Part shown: positions 1-5,220 of the stretch, piece after piece
Position numbering within the stretch: position 1 is the first letter of the stretch
How the letters are laid out: the number at the start of each line of letters is the position of its first letter
DNA from: Prevotella sp. CAG:1031
GTDB taxonomy: Bacteria > Bacteroidota > Bacteroidia > Bacteroidales > Muribaculaceae
Direction: 5' to 3'
Assembly: GCA_000431215.1 (NCBI GenBank)
Contig: HF985609.1
Location: forward strand, 56,243-61,462
DNA length: 5,220 nt
Notes under the pieces: generated by a model
Database searches by the model: none
The model's input: only the letters and a program-made list of their open reading frames with translations
Told to the model about the DNA's origin: nothing
Program-made: the position numbers and the translations under genes

Positions 1-1248
1 GCAGCCGCCGAACCGGCCGATTCGCTCCGGAGCGCCGTCGCAAAAAAAATCAGCGCCTGGGACCGCCTTCATGTCGGCGGCTACGGCGAGGCGGTTTTCG
101 TTGAGAACTTCTTCAGCGACAATTACCTGCGCTATACCGATCCGGGAAAATATTCGGGCGACCGCCACGGCCGTTTCGACGTGCCTCACGTTGTTATATA
201 TCTCGGTTATGATTTCGGCAAGGGATGGTCGATGTCGTCGGAGATAGAGTTCGAACACGGCGGCGTCGAGACCGCCATGGAGCTCGAGACCGAAGAGGGG
301 GGCGAATATGAGAAAGAGGTTGAGCGCGGAGGCGAGGTTGCTCTCGAGCAGTTCTGGCTGCAGAAAGAGTTCATGCCACAGCTGAAGATACGCGCCGGCC
401 TTCAGGTTGTTCCTGTAGGCGGCACCAACGCCCATCACGAGCCGAACACCTTCTTCGGTGTATATCGTCCCGTGGGCGAGTCGACGATTCTGCCCTGCAC
501 CTGGCGCGAAGTGTCGCTGACGGTGCTCGGCCGCGCCGGCGACTGGGCCTATCAGGCTATGATTATGCCGGGCCTCGACAGCGAGCGCTTCGGCAACAGC
601 ACGTGGATAAGCGGCGGCTCGGCATCGCCTTTCGAATTCAAGATAGCCAACACTGTTGCCGGAGCCGTGCGTGTCGACAACTACTCTGTTCCGGGGCTTC
701 GCCTGAGTGTCAGCGGGTATGTCGGCAATTCATTCGGCAATACCCTCGAACCGACGTCGTCGCTCAAGAACAAGGGCGTTCACGGAACGGTGTCGATCGG
801 ATCGTTCGATTTCGCCTATAACGCCCACAACGTAGTGGCCCGCGGCTTCTTCGACTGGGGCCATCTGAGCGACTCGCGCCATATAACCGAGTTCAATATG
901 TCGATGCCGAAGGGGTCGTCGTCGAAGAAACAGGAGGTTGCCTCCGACGCCTGTTGCGCCGGAATCGAGGCCGGCTACGATATTTTCGGCGCCATCCCCT
1001 CTATGAGGGCTTCGGGCCAGCGTTTCTATGTCTTCGGCCGCTACGACTACTACAATTCGATGCAGAAAACCGACGGCGTCACTGCCCTGGCCTGGTGTAA
1101 GCGCCATCAGGTAGGCGGCGGCATAAACTACTATCCGATACGCGACATCGTGGTCAAGGCCGAATATGTCTGTGGAATCCTCGACCGACGCTATAACAAC
1201 GAGCCGTCACTGAAAATAGGTATCGCCTATTGCGGCTGGTTCAAATAA
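1..1248 (+). CDS. Outer-membrane porin-like beta-barrel protein, 3' part (N-terminus beyond the left edge)
   Basis: The frame is open from the first base to the TAA at 1246-1248, giving 415 residues. The GTG at 181 lies inside the frame and is not the start; codons 1-60 read well (for example LHVGGYGEAVF), and the missing part is probably a signal peptide and a short lead. The protein has porin-type alternating strands. It also has an EFEHGG strand, a VALEQFWL strand, a VPVGGTNAHHEP turn (about residues 136-147), and a RPVGESTILPCTWREV segment, as in OprP-like and Bacteroidota 'porin' proteins. I read this as a diffusion channel in the outer membrane with unknown substrate. A Glu-rich stretch (14 Glu in 37 residues, 241-351) probably forms a loop. 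The chain ends YCGWFK, so an aromatic pair is followed by Lys rather than being terminal. It contains six Cys, many for a barrel. It is the first visible gene of the apparent operon, 38 bases before the imelysin gene. Envelope barrel is firm; the exact family is moderately sure. Confidence 0.72.
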   Translation, partial: AAAEPADSLRSAVAKKISAWDRLHVGGYGEAVFVENFFSDNYLRYTDPGKYSGDRHGRFDVPHVVIYLGYDFGKGWSMSSEIEFEHGGVETAMELETEEGGEYEKEVERGGEVALEQFWLQKEFMPQLKIRAGLQVVPVGGTNAHHEPNTFFGVYRPVGESTILPCTWREVSLTVLGRAGDWAYQAMIMPGLDSERFGNSTWISGGSASPFEFKIANTVAGAVRVDNYSVPGLRLSVSGYVGNSFGNTLEPTSSLKNKGVHGTVSIGSFDFAYNAHNVVARGFFDWGHLSDSRHITEFNMSMPKGSSSKKQEVASDACCAGIEAGYDIFGAIPSMRASGQRFYVFGRYDYYNSMQKTDGVTALAWCKRHQVGGGINYYPIRDIVVKAEYVCGILDRRYNNEPSLKIGIAYCGWFK

Positions 1249-1286
1249 ACCCGATCTGAATTATTACCAATAAAAAATAACATGCA
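1249..1286 (+). promoter_or_regulatory. A/T-rich leader before the imelysin gene
   Basis: This 38-base gap holds 11 G or C bases (29%), against neighbouring coding DNA that is clearly GC-rich. It ends in an A-rich run, TAAAAAATAA, just before the start codon. There is no GGAGG-like site, which fits Bacteroidota, where unstructured A/T-rich leaders commonly take the place of a Shine-Dalgarno sequence. I see no TAnnTTTG-type -7 element and no hairpin followed by a T-run, so the gap supports translation starting within a longer transcript rather than a separate promoter or terminator. Confidence 0.4.
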
Positions 1287-2453
1287 ATGAAAATCAAACA
1301 TCTACTTCTTGTAGCTACGGCCCTGACGGCCATGACATCGTGTAGCGACGACAACAACGAGCCCGCCGGCGGCGACGACGCCGCTCTCTCCCCCAAGGAA
1401 CAGGCTCTGAAGACTGCTGTCGGCACCTATGTCGACAAAACCGTGCTGCCGACCTACGCCTCCATGGCCGATGCCGCAATAGAGCTGCGCGACCTCTGCC
1501 ACACGATTCGCGACAAACATGCCGCAGGAACTCTGACAACCGCCGATATCGAGGCTGCCGGACGCGCCTGGAAGCAGTCGCGCAAGAGCTGGGAGCTCAG
1601 CGAGGCGTTCCTCTTCGGCCCTGCCGCCAACCACAATATCGACCCCCATATCGACTCGTGGCCGCTTGACAAGGCCGCTATGGAGCGCCTTCTCGAAGAT
1701 ATACGCGCCGGAAAGCAGTGGTCGCTGGCCAACAACGGCGGCTATGGTCTCATCGGCTTCCATTCGGTTGAATATATGCTCTTCGAGCTTACCGACGACG
1801 AAAACGCCTCGAAGCCCCATTCGACAGACTATACCGCCGAAGAGCTGACCTATCTCTGCGCCGTAGCCGACGACCTCGCCGAACAGACCGTCTGCCTTGA
1901 GGCCTGCTGGCGCGGAACCGACAATATTTCGGCTGAAAAACAGCAGATTCTCGCCGACGCCGATCTCGATTACGGCGAAAACTACGGCGACGAGATGAAG
2001 AACGCCCGCAGTGCCGGCTCGCGCTTCAAAACCTATCAGGAGGCCGCCGAAGAGATTATTCAGGGCTGCATCGATATCGCCGATGAGGTCGGCAACACCA
2101 AGATCGGACGTCCCCACAGCGGTTCGTCGCTCGAAGACAAGAACTATATCGAGTCGCCCTACTCGCTCAATTCCATCGAAGACTTCATCGACAATATCAT
2201 CTCGATCAGAAACGCCTACTGCGGCACTAACGCCGGCGACGCTTCGGTCAGCGACTATGTGAAGAGTGTCGACAAAGACCTCGACGCCGAGCTCCGTCAG
2301 GCCATCGACGACGCTATCGCCGCCATCTCGGCCATTCCCGAGCCGTTCGCCAAGACCGCCGGGGGCGCCGAAGCCGAACGCGCCGTGAAGGTTGTCGGAA
2401 CAGACCTCGTCGATGTGCTCGAGAAAGTCAACGATCTGATCGGACGCCGATAA
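1287..2453 (+). CDS. Imelysin-family (M75 / EfeO-IrpA-like) lipoprotein
   Basis: This complete 388-residue gene encodes a lipoprotein. A short basic start (MKIKH) and hydrophobic stretch lead to MTSC, with Cys19 as the lipidated residue. The tail after it, SDDNNE followed by a Gly/Asp-rich linker to about residue 34, resembles the Bacteroidota surface-export signal. The imelysin domain covers about 40-385. It has AWKQSRKSWELSEAFLFGP (94-112), DSWPLD (123-128), the family's GxHxxE motif as GFHSVE (157-162, bases 1755-1772), and a late YIESPYSLNSIEDF segment (287-300) that matches the second half of Bacteroidota imelysins. Despite the 'peptidase' label, proteins of this fold are mostly linked to iron uptake (EfeO, IrpA), with the His/Glu motif as likely metal site; proteolysis is not implied. 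The ATG at 1287 gives a proper signal peptide directly after the A/T-rich leader. Its neighbours, a porin and a di-heme cytochrome, fit envelope metal or redox work. The substrate is inferred, not shown. Confidence 0.9.
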   Translation: MKIKHLLLVATALTAMTSCSDDNNEPAGGDDAALSPKEQALKTAVGTYVDKTVLPTYASMADAAIELRDLCHTIRDKHAAGTLTTADIEAAGRAWKQSRKSWELSEAFLFGPAANHNIDPHIDSWPLDKAAMERLLEDIRAGKQWSLANNGGYGLIGFHSVEYMLFELTDDENASKPHSTDYTAEELTYLCAVADDLAEQTVCLEACWRGTDNISAEKQQILADADLDYGENYGDEMKNARSAGSRFKTYQEAAEEIIQGCIDIADEVGNTKIGRPHSGSSLEDKNYIESPYSLNSIEDFIDNIISIRNAYCGTNAGDASVSDYVKSVDKDLDAELRQAIDDAIAAISAIPEPFAKTAGGAEAERAVKVVGTDLVDVLEKVNDLIGRR

Positions 2454-2489
2454 ACAGACTTTTATATTCAAATCTCATATATCCCGACT
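2454..2489 (+). promoter_or_regulatory. A/T-rich leader before the di-heme cytochrome gene
   Basis: This 36-base gap holds 11 G or C bases (31%) and begins with a T-rich stretch (ACTTTTATATTC). It has no Shine-Dalgarno-like site, no dyad strong enough for a terminator, and no clear Bacteroidota promoter pair. The likeliest role is an unstructured translation leader for the gene starting at 2490, with transcription reading through from the imelysin gene. Confidence 0.35.
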
Positions 2490-4139
2490 ATGAACATCCT
2501 GAAGATGTCGGTTACGGCAGCGGCAGCGCTTTCGGCGCTGGCGCTTGCCTCTTGTTCCGACGATGAGAAAATTACCAACAACGATGCTCCCGACACTCCC
2601 GAACGCCCCGACTGGTACTATGCCGGCGGCAAGCTCGGAACAACGGAGCTCGCGACCTCGAACGTGTTCGAACAGCCGACCGCGGCTGTCGAGAACCAGG
2701 GCCTCTACCAGTCGTTCAAGAACGGCGAGGCTATTTTCGAGAAACCGTTCATGACCAATACCGACGGTGTGCGCGGCGGCCTCGGCCCTGTCTATATCCG
2801 AACCTCGTGTACCCACTGCCATCCCAACTACAGCCATGGCGAGCGCGTGGCCGAAGGCTCGTATGACACCCGCGACCCGGGCAACGGAACCCTTCTGGTC
2901 GTCTACAATCCCGCAACCGAAGGCTATGTGCCCTGGCTTGCCGGTATGCCGCAGCTCTACGCCGTCGCTCCTTTCAAGGCTCCTGTCGACGGCTCGAAGG
3001 TCAGGATCTCTTACCGCGAGGCAACCGACACCTGGGGCAACCGCTTCGACGACGGCGAGACATATTCGCTCCAGTATCCCGTTGTCGATATGCCTTCCGA
3101 TGCCATCTATGTTGTCAATCAGGGCTATCAGCTCCCGACCGGCTATGAGGTCAAGCTCGAATCGACAATCGGTATTCCCGGAACCGGCCTGCTCGACGCC
3201 ATCGACGAGAAAGACCTTCTCGCGCAGTATCAGAAAGAGGAAGCCGACGGCTTTCTGCCAAACGGTCTGAATTCCGCTTTCTATGCCGGTGGCGCATGGG
3301 TATCTCCCTATAAGAATACCGTTCAGGGCGACGGCACTCCCTACGCCCGCCGCTTCACCTACGCCCTCAGCCGCGGCCCGCTTCAGGACGCCGCCGGCGC
3401 CAACGCTATCTGGAACATCACCAACGTGACGCGCTCCGACCGCCGCTACCACTATCTCGACGCTGCCGGAACCTATGCCGAATATTCCGCGAAAGACCCC
3501 GACGTGCAGGCCGGTTTCGACGACTATCTGGCCAAGGTAGATCCCTCGCGCAAACATCCCGAATGGTGGACAGGCCCGATCGAAGACCGAATCAAGAACT
3601 ATCTGCTCTCTAAAGATCTCGATCCCGAGATGACCGACGACGAATATACCGACCTCATGGTATGGCACCGCGGTCTGGCCGTTCCCGCCGTGCGCGACAT
3701 CGACGATCCCGATGTTATCCGCGGCCGCGAGCTCTTCGCTCAGATCGGATGTGACTACTGCCACCGTCCGAGCTGGACAACCGGCCCCGACAATATCGCC
3801 GACCCGGCGAAGTTCTTCAGGGGGGACGAGCTGCCGCGCTATCCCTATCAGACAATCTGGCCCTATACCGATATGGTTCAGCACAAACTGATGATGGCTT
3901 CCGACATACGTGGCGGATGGTGCCGCACGACGCCTCTCTGGGGACGCGGTCTCCATCAGAAAGTCACAGGCTCGCCGACGGCCGACCGTCTGCATGACTG
4001 CCGCGCCCGCACGACGCTCGAAGCCATCATGTGGCACGGTTATTCGCCTCAGTCCGACGCCTATCACACAGTCGTCAAGTTCCGTGCCCTCCCGAAGGCC
4101 GACCGCGACGCCATAATCCGCTTCGTCGACGCTATCTGA
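2490..4139 (+). CDS. Di-heme c-type cytochrome lipoprotein, DUF1111/COG3488 di-heme oxidoreductase family
   Basis: This complete 549-residue gene has a hydrophobic leader ending LASC, so Cys22 is the lipidated residue, followed by SDDEK, a surface-export-like tail. Two heme c motifs are visible: CTHCH at 107-111 within GLGPVYIRTSCTHCHPNYSHG, and CDYCH at 421-425 within RGRELFAQIGCDYCHRP. The spacing and flanks match the DUF1111 family, distantly related to MauG and bacterial cytochrome c peroxidases. Further family segments are HRGLAVPAVRD (393-403), YPYTDMVQHKLMM (451-469, interrupted here), RTTPLWGRG (479-487) and LHDCRARTTLEAIMWHG (501-517). Met468 or Met469 is a candidate distal heme ligand, by analogy only. 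Databases often call this family 'thiol oxidoreductase', but its reaction is poorly established; electron transfer or peroxidase-like chemistry is the safe reading. The only cysteines outside the lipid site and hemes are Cys478 and Cys504. It follows the imelysin gene by 36 bases and precedes a cytochrome c maturation gene by 7, which fits its need for covalent heme. Confidence 0.92.
   Translation: MNILKMSVTAAAALSALALASCSDDEKITNNDAPDTPERPDWYYAGGKLGTTELATSNVFEQPTAAVENQGLYQSFKNGEAIFEKPFMTNTDGVRGGLGPVYIRTSCTHCHPNYSHGERVAEGSYDTRDPGNGTLLVVYNPATEGYVPWLAGMPQLYAVAPFKAPVDGSKVRISYREATDTWGNRFDDGETYSLQYPVVDMPSDAIYVVNQGYQLPTGYEVKLESTIGIPGTGLLDAIDEKDLLAQYQKEEADGFLPNGLNSAFYAGGAWVSPYKNTVQGDGTPYARRFTYALSRGPLQDAAGANAIWNITNVTRSDRRYHYLDAAGTYAEYSAKDPDVQAGFDDYLAKVDPSRKHPEWWTGPIEDRIKNYLLSKDLDPEMTDDEYTDLMVWHRGLAVPAVRDIDDPDVIRGRELFAQIGCDYCHRPSWTTGPDNIADPAKFFRGDELPRYPYQTIWPYTDMVQHKLMMASDIRGGWCRTTPLWGRGLHQKVTGSPTADRLHDCRARTTLEAIMWHGYSPQSDAYHTVVKFRALPKADRDAIIRFVDAI
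2808..2822 (+). other. First heme c attachment motif (CTHCH, residues 107-111)
   Basis: The codons read Cys-Thr-His-Cys-His. The two Cys would form thioethers to heme and the last His would be the proximal iron ligand. The flanking GGLGP upstream and HP-N downstream are typical of the N-terminal heme domain in DUF1111 proteins, so this is unlikely to be a chance match. Confidence 0.93.
3750..3764 (+). other. Second heme c attachment motif (CDYCH, residues 421-425)
   Basis: The codons read Cys-Asp-Tyr-Cys-His, directly after RGRELFAQIG. That is the 'G..LF...GC..CH' pattern that marks the C-terminal heme domain of MauG-like and DUF1111 proteins. The motif lies 314 residues after the first, so each heme sits in its own domain. 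Confidence 0.93.
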
Positions 4140-4146
4140 CCCCCCT

Positions 4147-5220
4147 ATGAAACGACATCTTCCCGCGGCAACGCTCCTGATACATATCGCTTTGGCCATT
4201 ATCGTGGCCGGAGCGATTGTGACTCATTTCTGTGGCATAACGGGCACGGTCACGCTCGCCGACGGCGCCCCTGCCGTGACCCGTTTCGACAAGACGTCGG
4301 GGCCCGGCGACGGCACTTTCCCCTTCGGTGTGGCCCTGCGCAGCGCCGAGGTCGTCTTCTACCCGGCCTCGACAACACCGATGGATTTCCGCAGCCACAT
4401 AACCGTCGACGGCCATGACCTGACCGTCGCCATGAACAGCGTAGCCACCTACCGCGGATGGCGTTTCTACCAGACAGCCATGGGAGCCGCCGACTCGACA
4501 CTCTCGGTTGCCCGCGATCCGTGGGGCATAGCCATAACCTACACCGGATATGCTCTGCTCGGCCTCTCCATGGTTCTGTTTTTCTTTCAGCGGCGCACCT
4601 GTTGGCGCGCACACCTGCGCAAGCTGCTCGCGGCCGCTATGATCGTCGTTGCGGCCACAGCCTCGGCCGGAGATCTGCCGACGATGCAGCGGCCACTGGC
4701 AACGCGCATGGGCCGCGTGTTCGTCTATTGGAACGACCGCGTGGCGCCGATGCAGACAATGGCCTGCGACGTCACCTCGAAGCTCTACGGCGCCCGTTCC
4801 TACCGCGGCATGACGCCCGAGCAGGTTCTGGCCGGATGGCTCTTCTGGTTCGACGACTGGAACCGCGACTATCTCGCCTCGCATCCCGACGCATCGGGGA
4901 AGAAAGAGCAGGAGCGCCGCGCTCTGATAACATGGCTCGGCACCGGCGAGGCTTTCCGCATCTATCCCTACCGCACGGCTTCGGGGCATCTTGAATGGCT
5001 CTCGCTGACAGGGCGCCGCCCCTCGGCGATGGGTCTCGACCAGTGGCGGTTCATGGTTGAGACAATGCCGTCGATACAGCGTCTCGTAGCCTCGGGCGAC
5101 AATATCGGCGCCGGACAGGTCATGCTCGACCTTATAGAGGCCCAGCGCCGTTATGCCGCTCCCGACGGGCTTCCCTCGCCGCTGCGCGTCGACGTCGAGC
5201 GCCGCTACAACCGGCTGGCT
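4147..5220 (+). CDS. ccsBA: System II cytochrome c biogenesis protein, ResB/CcsB N-terminal part of a probable CcsBA fusion (3' end beyond the right edge)
   Basis: The frame runs from the ATG at 4147 to the last base without a stop, giving 358 residues. The N-terminus is MKRHLP then a membrane helix at about 8-28 with His13, and His27 at its outer end. An extracytoplasmic stretch follows, ending YRGWRFYQTA (102-111), a ResB hallmark, then DPWG (124-127), a second helix (128-147) and a third hydrophobic segment (157-174). From residue 184, the sequence with GRVFVYWNDRVAPMQTMACD (189-208) and GMTPEQVLAGWLFW (221-234) resembles the linker that precedes the CcsA half in Bacteroidota and epsilonproteobacterial CcsBA fusions. 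The CcsA half with its Trp-rich heme-handling motif should lie past the window. CcsBA moves heme across the inner membrane and attaches it to CxxCH sites. The gene starts 7 bases after the di-heme cytochrome, suggesting coupled translation; the gap is CCCCCCT with no ribosome binding site. A split ccsB is the alternative. Confidence 0.8.
   Translation, partial: MKRHLPAATLLIHIALAIIVAGAIVTHFCGITGTVTLADGAPAVTRFDKTSGPGDGTFPFGVALRSAEVVFYPASTTPMDFRSHITVDGHDLTVAMNSVATYRGWRFYQTAMGAADSTLSVARDPWGIAITYTGYALLGLSMVLFFFQRRTCWRAHLRKLLAAAMIVVAATASAGDLPTMQRPLATRMGRVFVYWNDRVAPMQTMACDVTSKLYGARSYRGMTPEQVLAGWLFWFDDWNRDYLASHPDASGKKEQERRALITWLGTGEAFRIYPYRTASGHLEWLSLTGRRPSAMGLDQWRFMVETMPSIQRLVASGDNIGAGQVMLDLIEAQRRYAAPDGLPSPLRVDVERRYNRLA

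Noticed and set aside
181..183. GTG at 181 as the start of the porin gene
   Set aside because: The frame is open upstream to base 1 and those 60 codons read as porin sequence with an early beta-strand, so the true start lies outside the window.
1282..1290. Two-codon ATG-CAA-TGA frame overlapping the imelysin start codon
   Set aside because: It could in principle be a minimal upstream frame, but nothing marks it as translated, and ATG at 1287 gives a complete lipoprotein signal peptide.
1302..2471. 389-codon minus-strand open frame opposite the imelysin gene
   Set aside because: Same register effect; the translation is a low-complexity Gly/Val-rich chain without motifs, opposite a clear imelysin gene.
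1249..2489. Possible Fur box or separate promoters in the intergenic gaps
   Set aside because: The iron link made me look, but neither gap shows a convincing inverted GATAAT-type repeat or a Bacteroidota -33/-7 pair; A/T-rich content alone is explained by translation leaders.
4140..4146. Run of six C bases before the CcsBA start, and a run of six G bases at 297-302 in the porin gene
   Set aside because: Too short to argue for phase variation; the C run lies between genes and would not shift a frame, and the porin frame is intact across the G run.
2475..4199. 574-codon minus-strand open frame covering the whole cytochrome gene
   Set aside because: It is in exact codon register with a gene that has strong family motifs, encodes no recognisable domain, and exists only because TTA, CTA and TCA codons are avoided on the + strand.
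4458..4994. 178-codon + strand open frame inside the CcsBA gene
   Set aside because: Its translation is Arg/Ala-rich without a domain, while the frame beginning at 4147 stays open for 358 codons and shows ResB and CcsBA motifs and membrane helices.

Overview
The window looks like chromosomal DNA from a GC-rich member of the Bacteroidales (Bacteroidota). Three observations point there. Both complete genes encode lipoproteins whose processed end begins Cys-Ser-Asp-Asp, the short acidic tail typical of this phylum. The two longer intergenic gaps are A/T-rich (about 30% GC by count) and carry no Shine-Dalgarno sequence. The protein families are the Bacteroidota versions. I cannot settle the family from sequence alone; a gut lineage such as Muribaculaceae or Rikenellaceae is a guess.

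The layout is four genes on the + strand, packed like one operon. (1) 1-1248 is the C-terminal 415 residues of an outer-membrane porin-like beta-barrel whose start lies upstream of the window. (2) 1287-2453 is an imelysin-family (peptidase M75 fold) lipoprotein with an intact GxHxxE motif. (3) 2490-4139 is a di-heme c-type cytochrome lipoprotein of the DUF1111/COG3488 'di-heme oxidoreductase' family with two CxxCH motifs. (4) 4147-5220 is the N-terminal 358 residues of a System II cytochrome c biogenesis protein, a ResB/CcsB portion leading into the linker of a fused CcsBA, and it runs off the right edge. The gaps are 38, 36 and 7 bases. I see no terminator or convincing promoter in them, and no stretch over 300 bases lacks a gene. 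I found no RNA gene, mobile element, CRISPR array or long repeat.

The genes suggest a cell-envelope redox and metal-handling locus. Imelysin proteins are linked to iron uptake (EfeO/IrpA-like), and in Proteobacteria they recur beside DUF1111 di-heme proteins. Here the pair is joined by an outer-membrane channel and by the machinery that attaches heme to CxxCH motifs. The inferred path is this: the porin passes substrate, the imelysin protein binds it, the di-heme protein does electron transfer or peroxidase-type chemistry, and CcsBA matures that cytochrome. The tails of both lipoproteins resemble the Bacteroidota surface-export signal, so the imelysin and the cytochrome may sit on the outside of the cell. 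Substrate and direction of electron flow cannot be read from the sequence.
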